Shown: positions 43,054-52,167, counted from the first letter of the stretch. The stretch is 64,000 nucleotides of DNA from an uncultured Prevotellaceae bacterium (GCA_900318205.1 ONJS01000008.1:124001-188000), one strand, 5' to 3'. Program-made: numbers and translations. The notes: a model not told the origin generated them from the letters alone.

Positions 43054-43185
43054 ACGGGCGGCTCCCGAAACGCAGCCCACCTTCGCCTCGTGGCAACGGT
43101 TAGGTATTTTCCTGAAAAGGCCAGTCAAATCATGGGTTTTTCGCTTTTTTTTGCCCGATGCGGTGAATTTGTGGGCAGAATGTTG

Positions 43186-43193
43186 TAACTTTG
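43186..43193 (+). promoter_or_regulatory. -7 box of aspS
   Basis: TAACTTTG followed by ta, 54 bases before ATG 43247. The nearest TTTG is 14 bases upstream, shorter than ideal. Confidence 0.55.
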
Positions 43194-43246
43194 TATGTTT
43201 AAAACGACCATAACGACAAAACAATATATCAATATTACAAACTACA

Positions 43247-45028
43247 ATGTATAGAACCAAGACAAACGGCGAACTTCGTCTGGCCAATGTCGGCGAAGTC
43301 GTGACTCTGGCAGGTTGGGTGCAGCGCACCCGCAAGATGGGTGGTATGACCTTTGTGGACCTGCGTGACCGCTATGGTATCACCCAGATCGTGTTTAACA
43401 ATGAAGTGGATGCCGACTTGTGCGAGCAAGCCAATCATCTGGGACGTGAATATGTCATCCAGGTAGTAGGTACTGTCGCCGAGCGTTCGAGCAAAAACGC
43501 CAACATCCCCACTGGCGACATCGAGATCATCGCCAGCAAGCTGAATATCCTGAGCGAGAGCATCACCCCGCCGTTCACCATCGAGGACAACACCGACGGT
43601 GGTGACGACCTGAGAATGAAATACCGCTATCTCGACCTGCGCCGCAACGCCGTGCGCCGCAACCTGGAGTTGCGCCACGATATGGCAATCCTCATCCGCA
43701 ACTACCTTGATGACAAGGGATTCCTCGAGGTCGAGACGCCTATCCTCATCGGCTCTACCCCCGAGGGTGCCCGCGACTTCATCGTGCCTTCGCGCATGAA
43801 CCCGGGCCAGTTCTACGCTCTGCCTCAGAGCCCCCAGACACTGAAGCAGCTGCTGATGGTAGCAGGATTTGACCGCTACTTCCAGATTGCCAAGTGCTTC
43901 CGTGACGAGGACCTGCGCGCCGACCGCCAGCCTGAGTTCACCCAGATTGACTGCGAGATGAGCTTCGTGGACCAGGAGGACGTTATCGAGGTATTTGAGG
44001 GACTGGCACGCCACCTGTTCAAGAAGGTGCGCAATGTCGATCTCCCCGAGAAGTTGGACCAGATGACGTGGCACGACGCCATGCGCCTGTACGGTAGCGA
44101 CAAGCCCGACCGCCGTTTCGGCATGACATTTGTCGAAGTCGATGACGTGCTCAAGGGCACAGGCACCTTCCCCGTCTTCAACGAGGCGAACTACATCGGC
44201 GCCATCTGCGCCCCCGGCTGTGCCGACTATACCCGCAAGCAGCTTGACGGCCTGGTAGACTTCGTGAAACGTCCGCAGGTGGGCGCCAAGGGTCTGGTCT
44301 ATGTCAAGTTCAACACCGACGGCTCTGTCAAGAGCAGCATCGATAAGTTCTATGAGCCCGCCGTTTGGCAGCAGCTCAAGGAGAAGATGGGTGCCAACGA
44401 CGGTGACCTCGTCCTCATCATGAGCGGTGACAATGCCAACAAGACGCGCGTGCAGCTCTGCACCCTGCGTCTCGAGATGGGCGAACGCCTGGGCTTGAGA
44501 GACAAGAACAAGTTTGAGTGCCTGTGGATCATCGACTTCCCGCTGTTTGAGTGGAGCGACGAGGAGCAGCGCCTGATGGCAACGCACCACCCGTTCACCA
44601 TGCCCAACCCCGACGATATCCCCCTGCTCGACGAGCATCCCGAGCGCGTACGCGCCAAGGCCTATGACTTCGTCTGCAATGGTATCGAGGTGGGTGGCGG
44701 TAGCCTCCGTATCCATGACGGCAAGCTCCAGGCCAAGATGTTTGACATCCTGGGCTTTACCCCCGAGCGCGCCATGGCTCAGTTCGGCTTCCTGATCAAT
44801 GCCTTCAAGTATGGTGCACCGCCCCATGCTGGTCTCGCATTCGGTTTCGACCGCTTCGTGTCCATCATGGCTGGTCTGGACAGCATCCGCGACTGCATCG
44901 CCTTCCCCAAGAACAACAGCGGCCGCGACGTTATGCTCGACGCCCCCAGTCCCGTTGACCAGAGCCAGCTCGACGAGCTCTACATCGACGTGGACCGTGA
45001 GCGCCTCAAAGCCGAGGACAAGATTTGA
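43247..45028 (+). CDS. aspS: Aspartyl-tRNA synthetase
   Basis: 593 residues, bacterial-type length. N-terminal OB-fold anticodon-binding domain (about 1-105, [23 protein letters not shown]), class II motif 2 [18 protein letters not shown], the GAD insertion (about 290-410) and motif 3 in [15 protein letters not shown] near the C-terminus. It charges tRNA-Asp in the cytoplasm. It has its own -7 box downstream of the repeat nest and is followed by a heptad spacer and the Nif3-like gene, as in other Bacteroidales neighbourhoods only in part. Confidence 0.97.
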   Translation: MYRTKTNGELRLANVGEVVTLAGWVQRTRKMGGMTFVDLRDRYGITQIVFNNEVDADLCEQANHLGREYVIQVVGTVAERSSKNANIPTGDIEIIASKLNILSESITPPFTIEDNTDGGDDLRMKYRYLDLRRNAVRRNLELRHDMAILIRNYLDDKGFLEVETPILIGSTPEGARDFIVPSRMNPGQFYALPQSPQTLKQLLMVAGFDRYFQIAKCFRDEDLRADRQPEFTQIDCEMSFVDQEDVIEVFEGLARHLFKKVRNVDLPEKLDQMTWHDAMRLYGSDKPDRRFGMTFVEVDDVLKGTGTFPVFNEANYIGAICAPGCADYTRKQLDGLVDFVKRPQVGAKGLVYVKFNTDGSVKSSIDKFYEPAVWQQLKEKMGANDGDLVLIMSGDNANKTRVQLCTLRLEMGERLGLRDKNKFECLWIIDFPLFEWSDEEQRLMATHHPFTMPNPDDIPLLDEHPERVRAKAYDFVCNGIEVGGGSLRIHDGKLQAKMFDILGFTPERAMAQFGFLINAFKYGAPPHAGLAFGFDRFVSIMAGLDSIRDCIAFPKNNSGRDVMLDAPSPVDQSQLDELYIDVDRERLKAEDKI

Positions 45029-45033
45029 TTTCC

Positions 45034-45126
45034 ATTAGGCATTAGGCGTTAGGTTTTAGCCGTTAGGGAGCATCCGCAACCTGACGCCCAACACCTAAAG
45101 CCTAACGCCTAAAACCTAAAGCCTAA
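45034..45126 (+). repeat. Inverted 7-base arrays around a gcatccgc core
   Basis: Left arm attaggc, attaggc, gttaggt, tttagcc, gttaggg; core gagcatccgcaa (GCATCCGC 45070-45077); right arm cctgacg, cctaaag, cctaacg, cctaaaa, cctaaag, cctaaaa just before ATG 45129. Arms are reverse-complementary. Confidence 0.87.
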
Positions 45127-45128
45127 AA

Positions 45129-45929
45129 ATGAAGATAAGAGAAATCACCGACGCCATTGAGCAATATGCCCCCCTGCGACTGCAAGAGGAGTGGGACAAT
45201 GCGGGCATCCAGGTGGGCAATCCCGAGGCCGACGTCACCGGCGTGCTGCTGTGCACCGATGCCACCGAGACCGTCGTCGCCGAGGCCATCGACCGCGGCT
45301 TCAACCTCGTCATCTCCCACCATCCGCTCATCTTCCGTGGTCTGAAGAAGATTATGGGACGCACCCCTGTGGAACGCACCGTGGCGATGGCCATCAAAAA
45401 CGACATCACCATCTACAGTGCACACACCAACATGGACAGTGCCTGGCAGGGTGTCTCCTTCCGCATGGCCGAGAAAATCGGGATGACCGATGTGCAGTTC
45501 CTCGACAACAACCCCGTACCGCCTTATGGCGAACTGGGCAGCGACACGGCAGGATGCGGCGTCATCGGCAACATCCAGCCCATGACGGCGAGGGAAGTGC
45601 TCAAGCGCGTCAAGGAGGCTTTCGAGGTGGGTGCCGTGCGCTACAGCGGTGACGGCGACTGCATGGTCAGCCGTGTCGCCCTGTGTGGCGGCGCCGGCGG
45701 TTTCCTGCTCGACAAGGCGGTAGAACAAGGGGCTCAACTCTATGTCACCGCCGACATGCGCTACCACGATTTCCTTGACAACTGTCAACGCATCGTGGTG
45801 GCCGACATCGGGCACTACGAGAGCGAACATTTCACAAAAGAGATTTTTTTGGAGATTATTCAGAAAAAAAATCCTACCTTTGCGGTCGCTTTTGCAAAAA
45901 ATGAGACAAACCAAGTGAATTATCTATAA
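45129..45929 (+). CDS. Nif3-like dinuclear metal centre protein
   Basis: 266 residues. Nif3/DUF34 motifs: EEWDNAGIQVGN near the N-terminus, LVISHHPLIFRGLK (metal-binding His pair), YSAHTNMDSAWQGVS, and the C-terminal ADIGHYESEHFT (His and Glu ligands). The family is a hexameric metalloprotein often annotated GTP cyclohydrolase I type 2, but its true reaction is debated. It is next to a C4-type zinc-ribbon gene, a widely conserved pair. The last 60 bases contain a plausible internal promoter for that downstream gene. Confidence 0.92.
   Translation: MKIREITDAIEQYAPLRLQEEWDNAGIQVGNPEADVTGVLLCTDATETVVAEAIDRGFNLVISHHPLIFRGLKKIMGRTPVERTVAMAIKNDITIYSAHTNMDSAWQGVSFRMAEKIGMTDVQFLDNNPVPPYGELGSDTAGCGVIGNIQPMTAREVLKRVKEAFEVGAVRYSGDGDCMVSRVALCGGAGGFLLDKAVEQGAQLYVTADMRYHDFLDNCQRIVVADIGHYESEHFTKEIFLEIIQKKNPTFAVAFAKNETNQVNYL
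45848..45882 (+). promoter_or_regulatory. Internal promoter at the end of the Nif3-like gene
   Basis: TTTG 45848-45851, 23 bases, TACCTTTG 45875-45882, inside the coding region. Could give separate expression of the zinc-ribbon gene at 46018. Confidence 0.45.
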
Positions 45930-45930
45930 A

Positions 45931-46013
45931 TAGTTGTCAGTTTTTAGTCGTCAGTTGTCAGTGGCATCCGCTTTCAACTGAAAACTGAAAACTGAAAACT
46001 AAAACCTAAACAA
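45931..46013 (+). repeat. Inverted 7-base arrays around a gcatccgc core (second)
   Basis: Left arm agttgtc, agttttt, agtcgtc, agttgtc, agtg; core gcatccgc (45964-45971); right arm caactga, aaactga, aaactga, aaactaa, aacctaaac before ATG 46018. Confidence 0.85.
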
Positions 46014-46017
46014 AATT

Positions 46018-46788
46018 ATGGCAACAACGAAGAAAGAACTCACTGTTGAAGAGAAACTCAAGGCGCTTTATGACCTGCAGCAGAAACTCAGCGAGATTGA
46101 CGCCATCAAGACGCTGAGGGGTGAACTGCCCCAGGAGGTACAGGATCTGGAAGACGAAATCGCCGGTCTCCACACTCGCGTGGCAAAGTATCAGGACGAG
46201 GTCGCTATCCAGCAAGATGAAATCGCACGCAATCGCGACATCAAGGCCAAGGCCGAGGAACTCATCGACAAGTACACCGCCGACCAGGACAACGTACGCA
46301 ACAACCGTGAGTATGACTACTTGACCAAGGAGATTGAGTACCAGACCCTTAACATCGAGCTCGCCGAGAAGAAGATGAACGAGTGCGCACGTCGCGCCGA
46401 GGCCCTCAAGGCCGAGATCGAGAAGGCTAAGGAGATGTGTACCGACCGTGAGCACGCACTCGAGGAGAAGAAGAGCGAGCTCAACGAGATCGTTTCCGAG
46501 AACAAGCAGAAGGAGGAGACCTTGCGTGAAAAGGCCAAGAAGCAGGAAAACAAGATCGAGGAGAGACTGTTGACCGCTTTCAAGCGCATCCGCAAGAACA
46601 CCCGCAACGGTCTGGGTATCGTCGCCGTACAGCGCAACGCCTGTGGTGGTTGCTTCAACCGCATCCCCGCACAGCGACAGATGGAGATCAAGATGCACAA
46701 GAAGGTCATCGTCTGTGAGTACTGCGGTCGCATCCTCATCGACCCCGAGCTCGTAGGTCTTTCTCCCGACATCGACCGTAAGAAATAA
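46018..46788 (+). CDS. Coiled-coil protein with C4 zinc ribbon (DUF164/zf-RING_7)
   Basis: 256 residues. Long coiled coil (about 5-180) and a C-terminal C4 zinc ribbon (about 200-240: NACGGCFNRIP ... VCEYCGRIL). This is the family that accompanies Nif3-like genes across bacteria; a nucleic-acid-binding or adaptor role has been suggested. The length is normal. A strong terminator is about 97 bases downstream. Confidence 0.9.
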   Translation: MATTKKELTVEEKLKALYDLQQKLSEIDAIKTLRGELPQEVQDLEDEIAGLHTRVAKYQDEVAIQQDEIARNRDIKAKAEELIDKYTADQDNVRNNREYDYLTKEIEYQTLNIELAEKKMNECARRAEALKAEIEKAKEMCTDREHALEEKKSELNEIVSENKQKEETLREKAKKQENKIEERLLTAFKRIRKNTRNGLGIVAVQRNACGGCFNRIPAQRQMEIKMHKKVIVCEYCGRILIDPELVGLSPDIDRKK

Positions 46789-46884
46789 TCCTGCCCACTC
46801 AAGAGGCAGGACGTTGAGACGACAGGGCCCAGAGGCGCGCGACAGCGACGACCTTAGCATCGGGAACTTCGCTCAACAAGACAC

Positions 46885-46931
46885 CGCAATGGCAGCGCGC
46901 CCACATGTGGCACACTGCTATTGCGTTTTTT
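46885..46931 (+). terminator. Terminator after zinc-ribbon gene
   Basis: CGCAATGGCAG / CTGCTATTGCG 11-pair stem (one G-T) with an inner ccacatgtgg palindrome, followed by six T. Confidence 0.8.
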
Positions 46932-46973
46932 AGTGGCTCTCAATCAATGTTAATAACTTTTTTCTTGCCAATC

Positions 46974-47006
46974 TTGTTGTGGTATGACGGGAAAACAGTA
47001 ACTTTG
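46974..47006 (+). promoter_or_regulatory. Promoter of tdk
   Basis: TTG (46977-46979), 19 bases, TAACTTTG 46999-47006, giving a leader of about 55 bases. Confidence 0.65.
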
Positions 47007-47067
47007 TTGTCGGCCGTCGCCCAAATGGGATGGTGGCACACATCAACTTAATACTGAGCATATTATC

Positions 47068-47697
47068 ATGAATAGAAGTGGAAAATTATATTTCAAGTAT
47101 GGCACAATGGGGTCGGCCAAGACCGCTATGCTGTTGACCCAGGCCTACAACTTTGAGGAGCGCGGCATGCAATACCTGTGCATGAAGCCCATCATCGACG
47201 ACCGCGAGAACGACAACGTCATCCGCTCACGCATCGGCATCGAGCGCAAGTGTTCATGGATTTACCCCGAGAGCGACCTCTATGAAATGCTCAAAGAGAT
47301 GTTTGACCGCACCCTGGTCATCAAGGACTGGATACTCATCGACGAGGCACAGTTCCTGTCGCCCAACCAGATTGACCAACTCGCTCGCATCGTTGACGAC
47401 TATGGCGTCAACATCGTGTGCTACGGACTCAGGACCGACTTCCAGTCCCACCTGTTTGAGGGCTCACGTCGTCTGATGGAACTCGCCGACACCATCGAGG
47501 AAATCAAGTCCACCTGCTCATGCGGACGCAAAACCATCATCAACGCCCGCATCGACTCCCAGGGCAACATCGTCACCGACGGTAACCAGGTCGAGATCGG
47601 CGGCGACGACAAGTACGTCTCCCTGTGCCGCCGCTGCTGGCGCAACCGCCGCATCGAGAGCACCAACCGCAACGCCATCAAGTTCGAAGACGAATAA
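47068..47697 (+). CDS. tdk: Thymidine kinase
   Basis: 209 residues, type II (TK1-like). P-loop YGTMGSAKT (about 11-19), Walker B WILIDEAQFL, the lasso region SRRLMELADTIEEIKSTCSCG and a zinc site (CSCG ... CRRCW). It phosphorylates thymidine for salvage. Monocistronic, followed by a 10-base repeat tract. Confidence 0.95.
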   Translation: MNRSGKLYFKYGTMGSAKTAMLLTQAYNFEERGMQYLCMKPIIDDRENDNVIRSRIGIERKCSWIYPESDLYEMLKEMFDRTLVIKDWILIDEAQFLSPNQIDQLARIVDDYGVNIVCYGLRTDFQSHLFEGSRRLMELADTIEEIKSTCSCGRKTIINARIDSQGNIVTDGNQVEIGGDDKYVSLCRRCWRNRRIESTNRNAIKFEDE

Positions 47698-47711
47698 CCA
47701 GAAAATCAACC

Positions 47712-47790
47712 GCCGCCATAATACCCTATCAAATCCTATAACACCCTATAACACCCCATCAATCCCTATAACACCCTATTACCCCCCATT
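47712..47790. repeat. 10-base tandem repeat (cctataacac)
   Basis: Units cctataacac, cctataacac, cccatcaatc, cctataacac, cctattaccc between tdk and the convergent sulfatase-family gene. Period 10, C-rich on this strand. Confidence 0.8.
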
Positions 47791-47800
47791 CCCGTTGATT

Positions 47801-49768
47801 TCATCGGTTGGGCAGCAGGCGGTTCTCGTTCATGCGTGACATGTATTGCTGGATCAGGGCCTTGAGGAACAGTTCCATTTCCTGTTGTTCAGGCAACTTG
47901 CCCACGAGGTTTTCCTTCAGCAAGGGGTCTGTCTTGAAACGATAGACAGCAGTGGTCTTAGTGCCGTCAAATTGTAGCAGGAGATTACCACGGACAAGTT
48001 GATAAATGCCCGCGTTGTAGTTAAATGCCCATGTCTTCGCCACTTCATCGCCATGATAAGCCAGCAGGTCTTCGCCAAAGGCGACGTAGGGCTTGTTGTA
48101 GCCTAACAGGTGCAACAGGGTCGGTGTGATGTCGGTCTGCTGGACGATGGCTGCCTCATCATGCAGGGGCTGCAGGCTGCCATCGGGCGTGAAGAAGATG
48201 ATAGGGATGCTGTAAAGCCCCAGGTCGGTCTTGTAGACGTCGTGGCTGGTCTGGTTGGTGTGGTCCGCCACGAGGACAAAGATGGTATTCTGGTACCACG
48301 GCTCATGGCTGGCACGCTCAAAGAAGCGACGCAGCGCCATGTCGGTGTAGCGCACGCACTTGTGGATGGGCTGACCGCCCTCATCCTTCAGCGAGTCGCG
48401 ATACTGCTCGGGCACGTTATAGGGATGATGGGACGAGGCGGTAAACACGGTGGCGAGGAAGGGCTGCTTCATCTCCCCGATATTGTCCAGGGTGAATTGC
48501 AGGAACGGTTCGTCCCAGATGGCCCACTTGCCGTCGAAGTCGTCCATGCCGCCATACTTGGGAGACTGGCAATACTCGTCAAGGCCGTAATACTGCTTGT
48601 AGCCGATGCTGTGGGCATAGGCACTGAAACCCATTGAGATGTTGTGGCCGCCGTGGAAGAAGGCGGTGCTATAGCCCTCGCGGTCGAGGATAGACGAGAT
48701 ACCCTCCACATCGTTGAGCGAAGCCGGAGTGAGAAAAATCGACTCTACCATCATGGGCATGCCCGACAAAATCGAGGGCATGGCATCCATGCTGATGCGC
48801 CCATTGGCGTAACTGTATTCATAGGTGACCGACTTGCTCACCAGGCTGTCGATAAACGGCATGTAACCCTTATAGTTTCCTCCGTCCAGGTTACTGTTGA
48901 GCGAACCGATGTATTCCTTGCCCATGCTCTCGACAATCAGGATAACCACGTTCTTGCCAGGATGACTGTCTCCATCCACCACAGGATGCGCATGGACAGG
49001 ACTATAGATGGCCTCCATCTGCTCACGGGACATATAGTCGGGCGTGACAAAGGCCTTCTTGCCGATGCTGCGTATCATCGAGAACGGCGTGTTCAGCACC
49101 ACCGAGGCTTCGACAGGGCGGTTGACAAACTGGTTGGCGTTGCTGATGGTAATAGGGCGTGTACCGGCTGTGACGCTGCCGCGGATACCCACGATGGCCA
49201 CCGGCACCATCACCAGCAGGGCGACAAATTGGGAGATATAGTAATAGTGCCCGAAGCGGTACACCTCCAGCCGCGGCTTGGTGTAACAACGCCACAGCAG
49301 GTACACCAGCACGATAAATGCCAGCACCAGGTACCAGTGGTGTACAAATTCGGTCAAGATGATAGACGTGATATTGCCCTCGTTGGCAAACTCAGTGAAT
49401 ACTGTCACCGTCGAGCGGCGCCCTGTGTATTGGAAATAGACCGCATCCATCAGGTTCATCGCCACGCCAATGGCATTGGTGATGACAAACAGCCACTTCA
49501 AGCCCTTGTGGAAGCCGGCACGCTCCTTGAGATGCAACGGCAGCAACATCAGCACCAGATAGAGGGCGTTGACATAGAGCAACGCCGACGTGTCAAACAC
49601 CAGCGCCCCATGCAACATGCTCTTGAACAACGACCATGACATGTAGGGGGCGAAGGTGGACCAGTTCTCGGCAAAGAACGCCACCCTCGACAGCATCCAC
49701 ACGAGATAAGCGACCGCCATGTTCAACACGGCGACTCCGATATTGCTATGAATAAGTTTCTTGAACAT
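47801..49768 (-). CDS. LTA-synthase-family membrane sulfatase/phosphotransferase
   Basis: 655 residues. Five N-terminal membrane segments (about 10-190), then an extracytoplasmic alkaline-phosphatase-fold domain: NVVILIVESMGKEY (metal site), ANGRISMDAMPSILSG (candidate Ser nucleophile), FFHGGHNISMGFS, and LVADHTNQTSHDVY. Architecture matches the LtaS/OpgB/EptA-like group widespread in Gram-negatives, where members transfer phosphoglycerol or phosphoethanolamine. The substrate here is unknown. It follows the GH3 gene by a single base, so it belongs to that operon. Confidence 0.87.
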   Translation of the reverse strand: MFKKLIHSNIGVAVLNMAVAYLVWMLSRVAFFAENWSTFAPYMSWSLFKSMLHGALVFDTSALLYVNALYLVLMLLPLHLKERAGFHKGLKWLFVITNAIGVAMNLMDAVYFQYTGRRSTVTVFTEFANEGNITSIILTEFVHHWYLVLAFIVLVYLLWRCYTKPRLEVYRFGHYYYISQFVALLVMVPVAIVGIRGSVTAGTRPITISNANQFVNRPVEASVVLNTPFSMIRSIGKKAFVTPDYMSREQMEAIYSPVHAHPVVDGDSHPGKNVVILIVESMGKEYIGSLNSNLDGGNYKGYMPFIDSLVSKSVTYEYSYANGRISMDAMPSILSGMPMMVESIFLTPASLNDVEGISSILDREGYSTAFFHGGHNISMGFSAYAHSIGYKQYYGLDEYCQSPKYGGMDDFDGKWAIWDEPFLQFTLDNIGEMKQPFLATVFTASSHHPYNVPEQYRDSLKDEGGQPIHKCVRYTDMALRRFFERASHEPWYQNTIFVLVADHTNQTSHDVYKTDLGLYSIPIIFFTPDGSLQPLHDEAAIVQQTDITPTLLHLLGYNKPYVAFGEDLLAYHGDEVAKTWAFNYNAGIYQLVRGNLLLQFDGTKTTAVYRFKTDPLLKENLVGKLPEQQEMELFLKALIQQYMSRMNENRLLPNR

Positions 49769-49769
49769 G

Positions 49770-51284
49770 TTACTTCATCAACTTGAGTATCTGATCCATG
49801 ATGTCACGGTTATTGTTCAGGCGCGGAACCTTGCGCTGTCCGCCGAGTTTGCCGGTAGAGGCCAACCAGCGGTCAAACAGCCCATTGGGGGCAATCACCA
49901 GCGACGGGCCGGCAAGGAAGATGTCTCCTGACCGCTTGGCGTCATAGTCACTGTTCACCTCACGCAGGTGCTGGTCCAGCAGTTGCATGAAGCGTTCCTT
50001 GTCCTGGGGCTCACGGGAGAACTCAATCAGCCACTGGTGATATCCGCTCTGCCCGCTGATGGAATAGACGGGAGCGACGGTATAGTTGAGCACTTCGGCT
50101 CCGGTTTCCTGCGAAGCCTTCGTGATGGCGTGGTCGGCGTTATGTACCATCAGTTCCTCGCCAAAGGCGTTGATGAAACTGCGGGTGCGGCCGGCAATGG
50201 TAATCTTCACGGGGTTCAGCTGTTCGACGGTCACCGTGTCGCCCAGGCGGTAACGCCACAGGCCGTTGGCTGCGGTGATAATCAACTCATAGGTGCGGCC
50301 TGCCTCGATTTCCCAGATGGGATAGACCTCGGGCGTCTCGCTGTCGCTCTCCTCAACGGGCAGGAACTCATAGAATACCCCCACGTCGAGCAACAGCAGC
50401 ATCGCCTCGCTCTCCCAGTCACTCTGCACGGCAAAGAAGCCTTCACTGGCATTATAGGTGTTCAGGAAGTGCATCTTGTCCATGTCGCAGATATCCTCAT
50501 ACTGTTTACGGTAAGGCTCAAAGGCGATACCACCGTGGAAGAACACCTCCAGATTGGGCCATACCTCATGGACGCAGGAACTGCCGGTCTTTTTCAACAC
50601 TTCGCGGATAACCGTGAGGAACCACGAGGGCACACCACTCAAGTTGGTCACATTCTCACCGATAGAGGCATCGACCAACTTGGGCAATTTCTCGTTCCAG
50701 TCTTCCATGAGCGCCACCTGGCGGCTGGGAATGCGCGCCAGATTGGCAAGCGGGTTCATGTTCTCAATGAGGTTGGCACTCAGGTCCCCCACCCTCACAC
50801 CGCGGCGCAACTGCAGGCGATTGGAGAAACTGCCGCCCAAAATGAAAGCCTTGCCCGAGAAGATGCGGCTGCCAGGGTTCAGGTTCAGGTAATGGGACAC
50901 CACGTCGCTACTGCCTTGATAGTGGTTCCACTTGAAGGATTCGCGCGTGATGGGGATATACTTGCTGCGACCGTCGCTCGTTCCCGAGGACTGCGCAAAA
51001 TTAATGCACAAGCCAGGCCACAATTCGTCTTTGGCGCCATTGATCATGCGCATAATCTGCGGCTGCAGGTCCTCATAGCGGTACAGCGGCAGCGTCGAAG
51101 CAAACTGGCGATAGGTGCGTATCGACGAGAAGTCATATTTACGCCCGATGTGCGTCAGGGCAGCCTTCTCGATCAGGCGCACGAGTTCACCCTGTTGCAC
51201 CGCATCAGCATGGTCAATGTAGCGCACATGCTGCTGCAAGCGCCCCAAGAAATGGCTGCGGAACAATGGCGTGAAGTCTATCAT
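49770..51284 (-). CDS. GH3-family (auxin-responsive promoter family) protein
   Basis: 504 residues. Acyl-adenylate/amidosynthetase-like motifs: NFAQSSGTSDGRSKYIPIT (ATP loop), FHGGIAFEPYRKQYED, YNASEGFFAVQSD, and NAFGEELMVHNADHAI (C-terminal domain hinge). In plants GH3 conjugates amino acids to hormones; bacterial Bacteroidetes homologues are uncharacterised. A minus-strand TAATTTTG (51292-51299) ends 7 bases before its ATG, so the message is nearly leaderless. It is directly coupled to the LtaS-like gene. Confidence 0.9.
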   Translation of the reverse strand: MIDFTPLFRSHFLGRLQQHVRYIDHADAVQQGELVRLIEKAALTHIGRKYDFSSIRTYRQFASTLPLYRYEDLQPQIMRMINGAKDELWPGLCINFAQSSGTSDGRSKYIPITRESFKWNHYQGSSDVVSHYLNLNPGSRIFSGKAFILGGSFSNRLQLRRGVRVGDLSANLIENMNPLANLARIPSRQVALMEDWNEKLPKLVDASIGENVTNLSGVPSWFLTVIREVLKKTGSSCVHEVWPNLEVFFHGGIAFEPYRKQYEDICDMDKMHFLNTYNASEGFFAVQSDWESEAMLLLLDVGVFYEFLPVEESDSETPEVYPIWEIEAGRTYELIITAANGLWRYRLGDTVTVEQLNPVKITIAGRTRSFINAFGEELMVHNADHAITKASQETGAEVLNYTVAPVYSISGQSGYHQWLIEFSREPQDKERFMQLLDQHLREVNSDYDAKRSGDIFLAGPSLVIAPNGLFDRWLASTGKLGGQRKVPRLNNNRDIMDQILKLMK

Positions 51285-51291
51285 ACAAGCG

Positions 51292-51299
51292 CAAAATTA
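51292..51299 (-). promoter_or_regulatory. -7 box of GH3 operon, nearly leaderless
   Basis: Minus-strand TAATTTTG; the start codon is only 7 bases downstream. A TTG 18 bases further upstream can serve as -33. Confidence 0.6.
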
Positions 51300-51484
51300 C
51301 AAATAAACCCCGAAACACAAGAGATAACAAGACCAAAAATCGGGAAAAGAGACCCTTTTGTCTATGAAACCAGGGCATCGCTCTTGAGAAGTGACGCCAT
51401 CGCCCTTCCTGCCGGTTCCATGGCATGGAATATGCAGATTCATGGATGAATTAGTCTATTATTTATGAATATTTGTCTAAAAAA

Positions 51485-51516
51485 TTTGCAACAATAATCC
51501 TGATAGGCTAATTTTG
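51485..51516 (+). promoter_or_regulatory. Promoter of secreted protein at 51556
   Basis: TTTG 51485-51488, 20 bases, TAATTTTG 51509-51516: full consensus. It rules out the longer start at 51514 for the following gene. Confidence 0.8.
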
Positions 51517-51555
51517 GGGCAACAAACAATAATAACGATTAAAACCATACGCACT

Positions 51556-52167
51556 ATGAAACGCTTTATCTTAACAATGGTGGCACTGCTTGCCCTTGGG
51601 GCAGCCGCCAACGCGATGAGTTACAAGTCGGCACGCGATCAGGCGTTCTTCCTGACCGACAAGATGGCCTACGAACTGTACCTGAGCGACGACCAGTACA
51701 ATGCCGTGTTTGAAATCAATATGGACTACATCATGTGTCTTGAAGTGTATGATGACATCTTCGGCACTTTCTGGACCCGCCGCAACAACGAGCTGCGTTA
51801 TGTGCTCTCTCCCGCACAGTACCAGTACTACTTGTCCACGGAGTACTTCTACCGTCCCGTTTCGTGGCAGAACAAGAAGTTTGTTTTCTCCGTCTACAAC
51901 CGCTATCCCAGGGATCGCTTCTATCGCGCAGCACCTCCCGGATACCAGGTGTACAAGGGCTCCAACCGCTACTTCGACCACAGTGCCTATAACGGCCGCA
52001 CCTTCGGTGCTCCCCCTGAGAAGTCGCAGCCCAAGCCCGGCATGGGCGGAATGCAACCCGGCATGGGCAGTAAGAGCCAGCCCGGAAGCAAGAGCCAGCC
52101 CATCTTGACCAAGAAGCAGGCCGTCAACCAGGGCAAGCAGCACATGAAGAGTCAGCCCCGCCGTTGA
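51556..52167 (+). CDS. Secreted protein with Gly/Met/Ser/Gln-rich tail
   Basis: 203 residues from ATG 51556. Signal peptide about 1-21 (LLALGAAANAM). The body (about 22-145) is Tyr/Phe/Arg-rich (DDQYNAVFEINMDYIMCLEVYDDIF, NNELRYVLSPAQYQYY). The tail (about 155-203) is low-complexity with KSQPKPGMGGMQPGMG-type repeats. No family is recognised. It stands alone between a good promoter and a palindrome-rich gap. Confidence 0.7.
   Translation: MKRFILTMVALLALGAAANAMSYKSARDQAFFLTDKMAYELYLSDDQYNAVFEINMDYIMCLEVYDDIFGTFWTRRNNELRYVLSPAQYQYYLSTEYFYRPVSWQNKKFVFSVYNRYPRDRFYRAAPPGYQVYKGSNRYFDHSAYNGRTFGAPPEKSQPKPGMGGMQPGMGSKSQPGSKSQPILTKKQAVNQGKQHMKSQPRR

Noticed and set aside
43235-44827. 530-codon minus-strand frame opposite aspS
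   Set aside because: aspS is unambiguous on the plus strand; the antisense text has no motif and results from codon bias.
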